Of a DNA stretch of 64,000 bases, positions 8,802 through 17,808 are shown in pieces; position 1 is the first letter of the stretch; the number at the start of each line of letters is the position of its first letter. Source of the DNA: DATFQI01 sp963831105. Lineage in GTDB: Bacteria > Actinomycetota > Thermoleophilia > Solirubrobacterales > Solirubrobacteraceae. The stretch spans positions 50,793 to 114,792 of the forward strand of contig CAWHOS010000002.1 of the NCBI GenBank assembly GCA_963831105.1, read 5' to 3'. The notes under the pieces are model-generated. The model had not been told where the DNA came from, searched no databases, and saw only the letters and a list, made by a program, of their open reading frames with translations. Both the position numbers and the translations under genes were made by a program.

Positions 8802-10045
8802 CAGTCGGTCAGCGGATTGAACACCATGCCGGTCAGGACCTTGGGGAAGAAGTAGGTCGACTTCGGCGGCATGCTCTCCCCGGCCCCCGCGACGTCGCGC
8901 ACCTGCTCGACCGGGGTCCCGCGCATGAAGAACGCGGCCTCGGCCTCGCCGGACTCGACCTGCTCGCGCGCCTGCTCGGTCGAGCGGGCGTAGTCCAGCC
9001 CGTTGAAGTGCGAGATGTCGTCCTCGCTCATCCCGAGCGCGCCCTTGAGGATCAGCGCCTCCAGCACGGCGGTGTCGAGCCGGCGGTAGGGCTCGGGCTT
9101 GCCGGGCAGCGCGGCGTCGGCGCTCGCGGGATCGCGCAGCGTGAGCATCAGCGGCCGCTTGTGGTGGGCGTCGTAGTAGCCCATCCGGACCGGTCCGTCG
9201 CCCGTCGGCTCGAGCTCGCTCGCGTCGATCGGCGCGACGTCCCAGTCGCGCTCGATCGCGGCGCGCAGCGCCTCGCGCTTGGCCTGGTCGAGCCCGCTGA
9301 TCAGCCGGTGCGTGGGGAAGACCGTGAGGCCCGGGTCCTGCAGCGCGACGAGGCACATGAGGACGTGGGAGGCCCCGCCCTCCTGCTCGTACACGCGCGC
9401 GGTCTCGTAGCGGTGGTGGCCGTCGGCGATCAGCAGCTCGGCCCCGGCCAGCGCCTCGGTCACCGCGGCGCCGGCGCCCGGGTCCGCGACCCGCCAGAGC
9501 CGGTGGACCGTGCCGTCCTCGTCGGTCACCTCGTCCCAGGGCGCGCCCTCGACGTGCGGGGCGATCGCGCCCCAGGCCGCGCCGGAGGGATCGTCGTAGA
9601 GCGAGAAGATCGGCGACAGGTTCGCGCGCGTCGCGCGCGTGAGCCGCAGCCGGTCCTCCTTCGGGCCGGGGTGCGTGCGCTCGTGCGGGCGCACCTTGCC
9701 CGGGCCGTAATCCTCGATCCCCACGCGGGCGAACAGGCCGTGGCGCGTGCGGCGGACGCCGTCGGGGCCCGTGTAGTCCTGCGCGAGCGCCCAGATCGCG
9801 GGCTGCTCGTCGCGCACGAGGATCCCGTCGCGCTGCCAGGCGGCGAACACCTCGGCCGCGTGCGCGTACGGGTCGCCGTCGGCGCGCGGGAGGTCGATCT
9901 CGACGACGTTGTGCGGCGAGCGCGCGACCAGCTCGGCGCGCTGCTCGTCGTCGATGACGTCGTACGGCGGCGCCGCCAGGGCCTGGAGGCCGCCGGCGGC
10001 GTCCGGTGCGTAATGGAGGGCGCGGAAGGGCTGGACGTCGGCCAT
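8801..10045 (-). CDS. DUF1015 family protein
   Basis: 414 residues matching DUF1015 throughout: VQPFRALHY and APPYDVI at the N-terminus, HPGPKEDRLRLTRA near residue 125, ADGHHRYETA near residue 208 and the C-terminal KSTYFFPKVLTGMV. The last two are the most conserved segments. Its biochemical role is not established; some relatives are annotated HTH or kinase-like without proof. It is first in an operon with an OsmC protein and a NUDIX hydrolase, perhaps a detoxification or repair context. Confidence 0.85.
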   Translation of the reverse strand: MADVQPFRALHYAPDAAGGLQALAAPPYDVIDDEQRAELVARSPHNVVEIDLPRADGDPYAHAAEVFAAWQRDGILVRDEQPAIWALAQDYTGPDGVRRTRHGLFARVGIEDYGPGKVRPHERTHPGPKEDRLRLTRATRANLSPIFSLYDDPSGAAWGAIAPHVEGAPWDEVTDEDGTVHRLWRVADPGAGAAVTEALAGAELLIADGHHRYETARVYEQEGGASHVLMCLVALQDPGLTVFPTHRLISGLDQAKREALRAAIERDWDVAPIDASELEPTGDGPVRMGYYDAHHKRPLMLTLRDPASADAALPGKPEPYRRLDTAVLEALILKGALGMSEDDISHFNGLDYARSTEQAREQVESGEAEAAFFMRGTPVEQVRDVAGAGESMPPKSTYFFPKVLTGMVFNPLTD

Positions 10046-10075
10046 CGGGGCGGTGAGGCTAGCGCCCCACCTGCG

Positions 10076-10705
10076 CTACCGCCGGATGACCCCGAAGTCC
10101 GCGGTGTAGGTCGCGCCGGCGCCGCGGTCCGACGGCACGCCGGTGACGACGCCGATGCCGATCTCGCGGTACGCGCGCTTGACGACGTTGGCGCGATGGC
10201 CGGGGGACTGCATCCAGGCCTTCATGATCGCCCGCGGCGTGGCCAGGTTGCCCGTGCCCCAGGCGAGGTTCTCGCCGAGCGCCCAGCCGACGCGCGGCGA
10301 GGCGTAGCGGGAGGCCATGATCCGGTCGACCATCGTCACGCCGTTCGGCGTGGTGTGCTCGAAGAACCCGCGCGAGACCATGTCGTTGGAGTGTCCGAGG
10401 GCGGCCCGGCGCAGGCGGGCGTTCTCCTTGAGCAGCGGCAGGTCGCGCTCGGCGCGGATCTGGTTGTGCAGGCAGAGGATCGCGACGCGGACGGCCTCCC
10501 CGTTGCCCCCGTCGGGCGAGATGTCCGCGTTGGCGCAGTCCTGCGCGGCACGGGCCTGCGAGGTCGAGCCCAGCGCGATGTGCGCGCGCACGTGGTTCGG
10601 AGCCCGCTTGACGCCCTTGGCCGGGCCGGCGTGCGAGGTCGCCGCGGGGACGAGGAGACCTGCGCAGAGAAGTGTCAGTGCCGCGGCGCGGCGGAGTTGA
10701 TGCAT
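10076..10705 (-). CDS. secreted CAP-domain (SCP/PR1-like) protein
   Basis: 209 residues. A signal peptide (LTLLCAGLLVPAATSHA) is followed by a CAP domain: LHNQIRAERDLPLL, LRRAALGHSNDM, FFEHTTPNG, GENLAWGTG and MQSPGHRANVV. The conserved CAP histidine and glutamate are in SNDMVS..FEHT and GENLA. Bacterial CAP proteins such as YkwD are exported and found near spore, biofilm and wall genes; their enzymology is debated. Its 5' leader contains a cyclic-di-GMP-I riboswitch at about 10796-10882, so expression is very probably tied to c-di-GMP, which suits a surface or lifestyle-switch role. Confidence 0.9.
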   Translation of the reverse strand: MHQLRRAAALTLLCAGLLVPAATSHAGPAKGVKRAPNHVRAHIALGSTSQARAAQDCANADISPDGGNGEAVRVAILCLHNQIRAERDLPLLKENARLRRAALGHSNDMVSRGFFEHTTPNGVTMVDRIMASRYASPRVGWALGENLAWGTGNLATPRAIMKAWMQSPGHRANVVKRAYREIGIGVVTGVPSDRGAGATYTADFGVIRR

Positions 10706-10795
10706 GGGGCGTCCGACCTCCCGGGGCGAACGAACGGCATGGGTATTCGGGTTGTGGGGTCCCGCCGCGTCCCGAATTGCCGTACGTCGCTCGAT

Positions 10796-10882
10796 CCTTC
10801 GGCAGCCCGGCTGGCTCTGAGAGCTCCGTGGCTTTGCGTCCCGTCCTCGCGGACGGTTTGCCCTTGTCGGGGAGGCGTGACC
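10796..10882 (-). promoter_or_regulatory. cyclic-di-GMP-I (GEMM) riboswitch
   Basis: Read on the minus strand, the leader of the CAP gene contains the GEMM-I consensus in order. GGGCAAACC opens helix P2, followed by a GCGA tetraloop closed by GTCC/GGAC, then GGGACGCAAAGCC, then a P3 hairpin around AGCTCTCAGAGC, and finally CAGCCGGGCTGCCG. The tetraloop, its receptor side and the ligand-pocket segments all match. About 90 bases separate it from the ATG. The same motif elsewhere controls genes for surface, wall and motility proteins. Whether it is an ON or OFF switch cannot be judged by eye. Confidence 0.9.
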
Positions 10883-10988
10883 TCGCCCACTTCATCGGCC
10901 CCGCGCTGAGCCCGCTTGACCGGGTTGGACACTCGTACGAAGTCCGGTGCTTTGGACTCCAGTGCCCCGCTGCGATACTCGGGGCCAT

Positions 10989-11062
10989 CGGGGCGTGGCG
11001 CAGCCTGGCAGCGCGCCTGCTTTGGGAGCAGGAGGTCGCCGGTTCGAATCCGGCCGCCCCGA
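10989..11062 (+). tRNA. tRNA-Pro(TGG)
   Basis: The acceptor arms 10989-10995 and 11055-11061 pair perfectly over 7 bp. The anticodon arm CCTGC-TTTGGGA-GCAGG gives anticodon TGG, and the T-loop GGTTCGAATCC is canonical. No CCA is encoded. An NAD(P)-binding protein gene starts 15 bases downstream. Confidence 0.96.
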
Positions 11063-11076
11063 CTACGCTCTGGCCG

Positions 11077-11931
11077 ATGATCGCGGTCACGGGAGCGAGC
11101 GGCGGCGTGGGCGGGCGGGTGGCTCGCGCGCTCTCCGCTCAGGGGCTGCCGCTGCGGCTGATCGTGCGCGACGCCGCGCGGGCGCCGGAGCTGGGGGCCG
11201 AGGTCGCGGTGGCGACCTACCGCGACGGCGCCGCGATGCGTGCGGCGTTCGAGGGGGCCGAGACCGTCTACCTCGTGTCGGGCTCGGAGTCCGCGGACCG
11301 CGTGGCGGAGCACTTCAGCGCCGTCGACGCCGCCCCGGCGGCCGGGGTGCGCCGGATCGTCTACGTGTCGTTCATGGGCGCCGCGCCCGACTGCGTCTTC
11401 ACGTTCGCGCGCGACCACGCCGCGACGGAGGAGCGGATCCGCTCGACCGGGCTCGGCCACGTCTTCCTGCGCTCGTGCATGTACGCGGAGTACGTGCCGG
11501 TGTTCGCGTCCTCCGAGGGCGTGATCCGCGGACCGGCGGGCGAGGGGCGGGCGGCGTTCGTCTCGCGCGACGACGTGGCCGACGTCGCCGCCGCGGTGCT
11601 CGCCTCCCCGGAGAGCCACGACGGGCGCACCTACGACGTGACCGGCCCCGAGGCGCTCTCGCTCGACGATGCGGCGGCGCTGCTGGCCCGCGCCGCCGGG
11701 CGCGAGGTCCTCTACGAGCGCGAGACGCTCGAGCAGGCGCGCGAGTCGCGGCGCCCCAGCGGCGCGCCGGACTGGGAGATCGAGGGCTGGGTGACCTCCT
11801 ACGCCGCGCTCGACGCGGGCGATCTCGAGCCGCCGTCGGACACCGTCCAGCAGATCCTCGGCCGCCCGCCGCGCTCGCTCGCCGACGTGCTGCGCGAGCA
11901 CCCCGAGAGCATGGCCCACCTGTCGCGGTGA
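11077..11931 (+). CDS. NmrA-like / atypical SDR NAD(P)H-binding protein (azoreductase or quinone-reductase type)
   Basis: 284 residues. TGASGGVGGRVARAL at residues 5-19 is the atypical-SDR dinucleotide loop. A short NmrA-like fold follows, with YVSFMGAAPDC in place of the canonical active-site strand and no YxxxK. Relatives include NAD(P)H:quinone oxidoreductase 2 (YtfG) and NmrA sensors. It starts 15 bases after tRNA-Pro, and its stop overlaps the start of the NUDIX/NrtR-like gene (GTGA). Coupling to an NAD-related regulator is suggestive of redox-cofactor sensing, but that is inference. Confidence 0.8.
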   Translation: MIAVTGASGGVGGRVARALSAQGLPLRLIVRDAARAPELGAEVAVATYRDGAAMRAAFEGAETVYLVSGSESADRVAEHFSAVDAAPAAGVRRIVYVSFMGAAPDCVFTFARDHAATEERIRSTGLGHVFLRSCMYAEYVPVFASSEGVIRGPAGEGRAAFVSRDDVADVAAAVLASPESHDGRTYDVTGPEALSLDDAAALLARAAGREVLYERETLEQARESRRPSGAPDWEIEGWVTSYAALDAGDLEPPSDTVQQILGRPPRSLADVLREHPESMAHLSR

Positions 11932-12602
11932 AGCGGATCGAGGCGGCCAACGACGCGGGCTACGCGGCGCCGATCGGCCTCGCGGCCGACCCGGTCGTCT
12001 TCACGCTGCTCGACGGCCGGCTGTCCGTGCTGCTCGCCCGCCGGCTCGAGGAGCCCCAGCGCGGCATGTTCGCCCTCCCCGGCGGCTTCGTCGGCGCGGA
12101 GGAGTCGCCCGAGCAGACCGCCGAGCGCAAGCTGCGCGAGAAGACCGGCGTCGGCTCCGTCCACCTCGAGCAGCTGCGCACCTACGCCGAGCCCGCGCGC
12201 GATCCGCGCGGCTGGCTGCCGTCGATCGCCTACCTGGCGCTCGTGCCCCCGGGCGCCCTGCCAGCGCAGACCCCGGCCGAGCGCGACGCGAGCTGGCACC
12301 CGCTCGACGCGCTCCCCGAGCTCGCGCTCGACCACGCCCGGATCGTCGACGACGGCCTCTGGCGCCTGCGGGCGCGGATCGCCGACAAGGCGTGGTTCAT
12401 GCGCGTCGGCGCCGGCCTGCTGCCGGAGGAGTTCACGCTCCGGCAGGCCCAGCGGCTCTACGAGGCGATCGCCGGCGAGTCGCTCGATCCCGCCAATTTC
12501 CGGCGAGACGTGAAGGCGACAGGGCTGCTGGCCGACACGGGCCGCCGCCGCACGGAGGGCCCCGGCCGCCCGGGCACCCTTTACCGCCTGTTTTCGGACT
12601 GA
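11928..12602 (+). CDS. NUDIX-domain regulator, NrtR-like (degenerate NUDIX box plus winged helix)
   Basis: 224 residues from GTG. The N-terminal NUDIX domain has ALPGGFVGAEE, but its catalytic helix reads RKLREKTG instead of RELxEETG: two of the metal-binding glutamates are lysines. About 85 C-terminal residues (FTLRQAQRLYEAIAGESLDPANFRRDV, then TGRRRTEGPGRPGTLYRL) form the winged-helix domain seen in NrtR, the ADP-ribose-sensing repressor of NAD biosynthesis. The lost glutamates fit a ligand sensor rather than a hydrolase. It is translationally coupled to the upstream NAD(P)-binding protein. Its target operator is not identified. Confidence 0.82.
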   Translation: MKRIEAANDAGYAAPIGLAADPVVFTLLDGRLSVLLARRLEEPQRGMFALPGGFVGAEESPEQTAERKLREKTGVGSVHLEQLRTYAEPARDPRGWLPSIAYLALVPPGALPAQTPAERDASWHPLDALPELALDHARIVDDGLWRLRARIADKAWFMRVGAGLLPEEFTLRQAQRLYEAIAGESLDPANFRRDVKATGLLADTGRRRTEGPGRPGTLYRLFSD

Positions 12603-12780
12603 CAAAACCGACGCACCGGGCCCCCCGTCCGCAAACTGACCGGAGCGCGGGCGCGACACGCTGTAGAGCGGCACAGGCGCCTTCGACAGATGTACGAGTC
12701 AACTTTTCCCACGCGGAATGCGCGCGGCCGTACAGTCGGCGGCACCTGGGAGGCACCAACTGTTGCAAAGGAAGGCACAG

Positions 12781-14655
12781 ATGCTCGAGCTCTTCGGACG
12801 CCGGCGGTTCTCCGGCGTTCTTGCGCTGCTCGTCGGCGCGGTCGGACTGCTGGGGATGGCGCAGGCCGCACAGGCCGCGGGACGCTGAGCAGCAGCGGGA
12901 CGGTCGTCATCTACACGCGGCGACGGCGACCGACAACAACGTGGAGCACCTGCTCGGCCTGTCGGCGACACCACTACATCGCCGAGATGAACAGCGGGAT
13001 CTCGCTCGAACACCTCCGTTCTGCACGGGGACCACCGACTCGGCCGGGTACTACTTCCAGTGCCCGGGCGCGACGGAGTTCCAGATCAACACGGTCGGCG
13101 GGAACGACTTCATCCACCCGATACACCATCGGCTTCCCCGCCTGCATCGATCCCGCGTCGACGGTCGACGGCGGCACCGGCAACGACACCATCGTCGGCG
13201 GCACGGCGAACGACGCGCTCACCGGCAATGAGGGCAACGACACCTTCGACGGCGGACCTCGGCGCCGACTCGATGAACGGCGGCACGGGCATCCTCGACC
13301 GCGTCACGTACGCGAGCCGCGGCATCGCGGTGTCGGTGACCTCCGACGGCGCGGCCAACGACGGTCAGGCCGGCGAGGGCGACAACATCTCGAACATGGA
13401 CGCGGCGATCGGCGGCTCGGCCGCGGACACATTCAACTGGAGCGGTTCCAACGCGGCCGCAACCCTCGAGGGTCGCGGCGGCAACGACAACTTCACCGGC
13501 GGCAACGGCGACGACACCCTGCTCGGCGGCGACGGCGAACGACAACTTCCGCGGCGGCACGTGGCAGCGACAGCGTCACCGGCAAGGCGGCACCGGACAC
13601 GATGAGCTACGACGATCATAGAACCCGCGGACGGCGGCGTCACCGCGCACGATCGGCGGCGGGCGGGTCAGCGGCAACGCGACCGATCGACACGGGGCCG
13701 GTGAACGCGACGCAGATCGACAGCAGCGTCGAGCGGATCAGCGGCACGAACGCCAACGACACGCTGATCGGCGACAACAACGTGAACCGGCTCGACGGCC
13801 TCGCCGGGAGCGACACGATCCAGGGCCGGGGCGGCAGCGACACGCTCGACGCCGGCGACGGCGACGGCGGGACCGACCTCGTCGACTACTCGTACTCGGC
13901 GGTGCCGGTCACGCGTCACGCTCGGGAACCGCGGCGGCCGGGGTTCGTCGGCGATCAGGACACCATCACCGGGTTCGAGGGAGCGATCGGCGGCTCCGCC
14001 GGCGACACGCTGACCGGCGACGCGGACAACAACACGTTCCGCGGCGGTGGCGGCGCCGACACGATCGACCCGAAGGGCGCGAGCTGACAGCGTCTTCGGC
14101 GATGCCGGTAACGACAACATCGAGACGCGCGACGGCGCCGTCGACGGCATCGACTGCGGCGCCGACACGGACACCAACAACGCCGACAGCGGCGACAACC
14201 GCTCCAACTGCGAGTTGCCCGCGCCGCCCCCGCCGCCCCCGCCGCCTCCGCCGCCGCCGCCGCCGCCGCCGCCCCCGCCGCCGCTGAAGATCATGGCGGT
14301 CACGGTGAGCTACGGGTTCAGCCCGAAGGTCCCCAAGAAGTCCACGAAGTTCTTTGCCTTCCTGGCCAAGAACGTGCCCAAGGGCTCGCGGCTGGTCGCG
14401 CGCTGCGTGACGGCCAAGGGCAAGAAGTGCAAGGGCAAGCTCGGCAAGAGCTCGACGATCAGGAAGACGACGAAGAAGAACCTCTCGCTGAAGTCCTTCA
14501 ACAAGAAGTACCCGGCCGGCGTGCAGCTCGAGGTCATCGTGAGCAAGTCCGGCTACAAGGACCAGGTCAAGATCGTCCAAGTCCGCAAGAACAAGATCCC
14601 GAACATCGTCACGCGGTGCATGACGCCGGGGTCGTCCAGGCGCACGGCCTGCTGA
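12781..14655 (+). pseudogene. secreted RTX-type calcium-binding repeat protein, many frameshifts
   Basis: A signal peptide begins at ATG 12781 and is stopped by TGA at 12886 after a missing G in a G run. Coding then hops between all three frames. Recognisable pieces are GTVVIY (frame 3), FQINTVGGNDF (frame 2), GGTGNDTIVGG (frame 3), GADSMNGGTG and GGNGDDTLLGG (frame 1), ANDTLIGDNN and GGGGADTID (frame 3), and GDAGNDNIETRDG (frame 1). These are GGxGxDxUx nonapeptides that bind calcium in hemolysin-type proteins. A run of prolines (14218-14280) links to a basic Lys-rich C-terminal domain that ends at 14655. There are at least eight indels, of both signs. This is either a decayed gene or a locally poor sequence. 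Confidence 0.7.
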
Positions 14656-14663
14656 TCCATCCC

Positions 14664-16603
14664 GTGCAGTCCTCGCGCGCGCGGCCGGCTCCCGCCGGCC
14701 GCGCGCGCTGCGTTCTCCTCGTCGCGGCGGTGCTCTGCGCCGCCGCGACGACGACCGCCGCGGGCGCCGAGCCGATCCGCCCGGCCGACGGCGAGCCCGT
14801 CCCCGGGGAGCTGCTGGTCGGCTTCGAGCCCGGGGCGGGCGCCACCGAGCGCGCGGCCGCGCGGCGCGCCGCGGGCGTGACGGTCGAGCGGGCGCTGCGC
14901 GTCGACGGGGTGCAACTCGTCAAGCTCCCGCATGGGGAGTCGAGGGAGGCCGCGATCGCACGGCTCGAGCGCGACCCGGCAGTGGCCTTCGCCGAGCCCA
15001 ACCGCTGGCGGACGGCGCAGGCCACGCTGCCGAACGATCCGCAGTTCAACCAGCTCTGGGGGATGAACGCCATCCACGCCCCTGAGGCCTGGGATCTCGA
15101 GACGGGTGGTGACACGCTCGTCGCGGTCGTCGACGAGGGCGTCGCCTACGACCACCCGGACCTCGCCGCGAACATCTGGCACAACCCGGGGGAGACGCCG
15201 GGCAACGGCATCGACGACGATCACAACGGCTACCGCGACGACGTGGTCGGCTACGACTTCGTCGGCGCCGGCGACAGCAACCCGCGAGGCTCGGGGAGCC
15301 ACGGCACGCACGTCGCGGGCACGATCGCGGCCACCGGGAACAACGGGCTCGGCGTCGCCGGCGTGAGCTGGAGCGCTCAGCTGATGGCCCTGCGCGCACT
15401 CAGCACGTCGGGCGGCTCGGACGCCGACATCGCGGAGGCGTTCGACTACGCGGCCGACATGGGCGCCCGCGTCGTGAACGCCTCGCTCGGCGGGCCCGGG
15501 GCGACGACGACGTTGCGGCTGCCGATCACCACGCATCCGGACACGCTGTTCGTCGTCGCGGCCGGCAACGAGAGCGCGAACAACGAGCTGGGCGACGGCT
15601 CCTACCCCTGCGACTACCCGGACCTCAACGTCATCTGCGTCGCCGCCACGACCCAGAGCGACGGCCTTGCGTCCTTCTCGAACTTCGGCAGCACGTCGGT
15701 CGACCTCGGCGCACCCGGCAGCAGCATCTACTCGACGGTCCCGGGCAACAGCGCCCAGCCGGCCGCCTTCGGGTTCATGAGCGGCACGTCGATGGCCACG
15801 CCGCACGTCTCCGGGGCGCTCTCGCTGCTGCTCGCGCACGAGCCGGCGCTGACCGCCGCCCAGGCCTGCGCGAGCGTCCTGGACAGCGGCGACCTCGTCT
15901 CGTCGCTCGCCGGCAAGACCCAGACCGGCAGGCGGCTCAACGTCTTCAACGCGCTGCGGACTGACCCAACGCCCGTCGCCAGCACCGGAACGGCATCGCC
16001 GGTGACGACCACCGGAGCGACGCTCGGCGGCACGATCGGCTCGCGCTGCGCCAAGACCACGTGGCAGTTCGAGTACGGCCCGACGCAGGCCTACGGCACG
16101 TCGACGCCGATCGTGACCGTGGCCAACCGCTCGGAGGGAGTCTCGGCGGCGATCAGCGGCCTCGCGCCCGCGACGACCTACCACTACCGCCTCGTGGGGG
16201 TCCGCGGATCCGAGCGCTTCACGGGCGCCGACGCCACCTTCACGACCGAGACCGCGTCGCGCACCAGCTCGTCGACCCAAGAAGAGCGCCACCGGTCACG
16301 ACACCCCCGGTCACCGAGACGACGGCCACCACGCCGAGCCTGCGCGAGCGAGCGAGGGCCGCACGCGTCACCTGCACCCGGGCGCGGAGGACCTTCCGCT
16401 GCCGCGTCACCCGAGCCGGAGCGCTCCGCCTCCGCCTGACCATCAAGCGCAACGGCCACGTCGTCTCGCGGGGAACCGGCCGAGCCGGCAAGCGGATCGC
16501 CCTCCGGGGCCCGAAGGCCAAGCCCGGCCGCTACACCATCACGATCACCCTGCTCGAGAACGGCGACCGAGCCTCCGCGACCAAGCGCATCAGGATCCGC
16601 TGA
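14664..16603 (+). CDS. secreted subtilisin-family (S8) protease with C-terminal Fn3-like domain, one frameshift
   Basis: A GTG start and a signal peptide (ARCVLLVAAVLCAAATTT) lead into an inhibitor-like prodomain. The S8 triad is complete: Asp157 in VAVVDEGVAYDHP, His216 in GSHGTHVAGT and Ser376 in SGTSMATPHVSG, with Asn302 in AAGNES. After residue 440 an Fn3-like domain follows (TWQFEYGPT, TTYHYRLVG). Near base 16280 the frame moves from 3 to 2, after which PPVTTPPVTETT and a basic beta-rich domain (RLTIKRNGHVVSRG, GRYTITITL) run to TGA at 16603. Without the shift the protein would end at 16439. It is probably secreted and may act on, or together with, the preceding repeat protein. Confidence 0.85.
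14675..14708. terminator. perfect 14-bp G+C hairpin between the RTX and subtilase genes
   Basis: Bases 14675-14688 and 14695-14708 are exact inverted repeats with a six-base loop. It starts 20 bases after the RTX stop and overlaps the first codons of the subtilase, so it may end RTX transcription and/or mask the subtilase ribosome site. Confidence 0.5.
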
Positions 16604-16627
16604 ACGCCGGGTACGCTTTCGCTTCGA

Positions 16628-16701
16628 GCCCCTGTAGCTCAGCTGGATAGAGCAGCGGACTTCTAATCCGCAGGTCGCTGGTTCGAATCCAGCCGGGGGC
16701 G
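16628..16701 (+). tRNA. tRNA-Arg(TCT)
   Basis: The acceptor arm is GCCCCTG/CGGGGGC, allowing one G-T pair. The D-arm is TAGCTCAGCTGGATAGAGCA, the anticodon arm GCGGA-CTTCTAA-TCCGC gives TCT, and the T-arm is GGTTCGAATCC. No CCA is encoded. No second copy of its 3' end was noticed downstream, so there is no evidence of an integrated element here. Confidence 0.96.
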
Positions 16702-16736
16702 CTTCTTCTCCCTGCCGCAGCGTCCGGCCCGGGCTT

Positions 16737-17537
16737 TCACGCGGAGGCGGGCGTGCTAATCGGCGACTCCCCGCACGCGACGTTGAGCACGACGGCGGTG
16801 AGCGGGCTCGCAAGGTCCGAGGCCATGAGTGCGGCGACGTTGCCGACCTCGGCCAGCGTCGGAACGCGGCGCAGCAGTGTGCCCTGCGCGCGGGTGGCGA
16901 CCACGTCGTCGAGTGGTGTCGCGCCTTCGCTGAAGTGCTGTTCCCAGGCGTCCTGGACGCCGTGGGATTCGGGGGAGCCCATCGAGCGCAGGCAGACGAC
17001 GCGGACGCCGCGTGGTCCGAGCTCGGCGGCGAGCGACCGGCTGAGGGCCTCGACGGCAGCGCACGCGACGCCGAAGCCGCCGATGTTCGGGTAGGGCAAC
17101 CGGGCCGCGTCGGCGCTGAAAGTGAGGATGACGCCGGAGCCGCGTGCCGTCATGTGTCGGGCGGCGGCGCGTGCGGTGATCACGTGGGTCGCGACACGAC
17201 CGGCGATCGGCTCGACGATCTGCTCGACCGAGAGGTCCGCGAGCGCCACCTGGGCATGGTCGACGGCGATCGCGTTGAACGAGATGTCCAGGCTGCCGGC
17301 GGACTCGACGACCGCATCGGCGTGACGCGCGACGGCGGCCTCATCGAGGGCGTTCACGGTCGCCGTGTCGACCGTGCCGCGAGCCTGTCTGATCGCCGCC
17401 GCGACGGCGTCCAATGGCGCCGGTGTGAGTCCGGTCAGGAATACGCGGACGCCCTCGCGCGCGAACTTTTGCGCTACGGCGCCACCAACTGCTCCGCCCG
17501 CGCCGTAGATGATCGCGTTCTTTCCTTCAAGCAGCAT
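16737..17537 (-). CDS. SDR-family protein lacking the catalytic YxxxK
   Basis: 266 residues. The N-terminus IIYGAGGAVGGAVAQKFAREG is an SDR cofactor-binding loop, and the overall fold follows classical SDRs (SFNAIAVDH, GVILTFSADA, RSLAAELGPRGVRVV). Where the active site YGASKAA is expected the sequence reads FGVACAA, so the catalytic Tyr and Lys are replaced by Phe and Cys. I recall a group of actinobacterial SDRs with this substitution. It may be a non-dehydrogenase, a chaperone-like partner or a binding protein. It is divergent from the haloperoxidase gene and convergent with tRNA-Arg. Confidence 0.8.
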   Translation of the reverse strand: MLLEGKNAIIYGAGGAVGGAVAQKFAREGVRVFLTGLTPAPLDAVAAAIRQARGTVDTATVNALDEAAVARHADAVVESAGSLDISFNAIAVDHAQVALADLSVEQIVEPIAGRVATHVITARAAARHMTARGSGVILTFSADAARLPYPNIGGFGVACAAVEALSRSLAAELGPRGVRVVCLRSMGSPESHGVQDAWEQHFSEGATPLDDVVATRAQGTLLRRVPTLAEVGNVAALMASDLASPLTAVVLNVACGESPISTPASA

Positions 17538-17659
17538 GCTGCGACCTCCGATTCCTCGTCTGAGGTGAAGACCGCTGCTGCGCGGCGAACTCATCGCGGC
17601 GGGGTGGCCGCTTCGCAATGCGAGGGAACCGCCGCGGCCGACCCGTTCGTAGCCGCGTC

Positions 17660-17680
17660 GCGGTGATGGTTCGTCACCGC
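17660..17680. promoter_or_regulatory. inverted repeat in the SDR/haloperoxidase divergent region
   Basis: GCGGTGA and TCACCGC, separated by seven bases, form a perfect 7-bp dyad in the 271-base divergent region 17538-17808. Placed between two promoters, it may be an operator controlling one or both genes. Nothing else in that region resembles a gene. Confidence 0.3.
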
Positions 17681-17808
17681 TCGGACATGCGGCGCGCCGC
17701 CGAAGCCGCACGAGGTGCGAGTGCCCGAAGAAAGTCCCCGTCCGGTGTGACCAGGCGTACGGTGGAGCAGACGGACCAACGGCAAAGCGCCAACCGAAAG
17801 GGGATCTC

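Noticed and set aside
14221..14280. Long polyproline run as a separate feature
   Set aside because: It is the linker of the RTX protein, not an independent repeat; the other frames are shadows.
12781..14655. Programmed frameshifting as an explanation for the RTX gene
   Set aside because: There are at least eight shifts of both signs and no slippery heptamers with downstream structures; decay or sequencing error is simpler.
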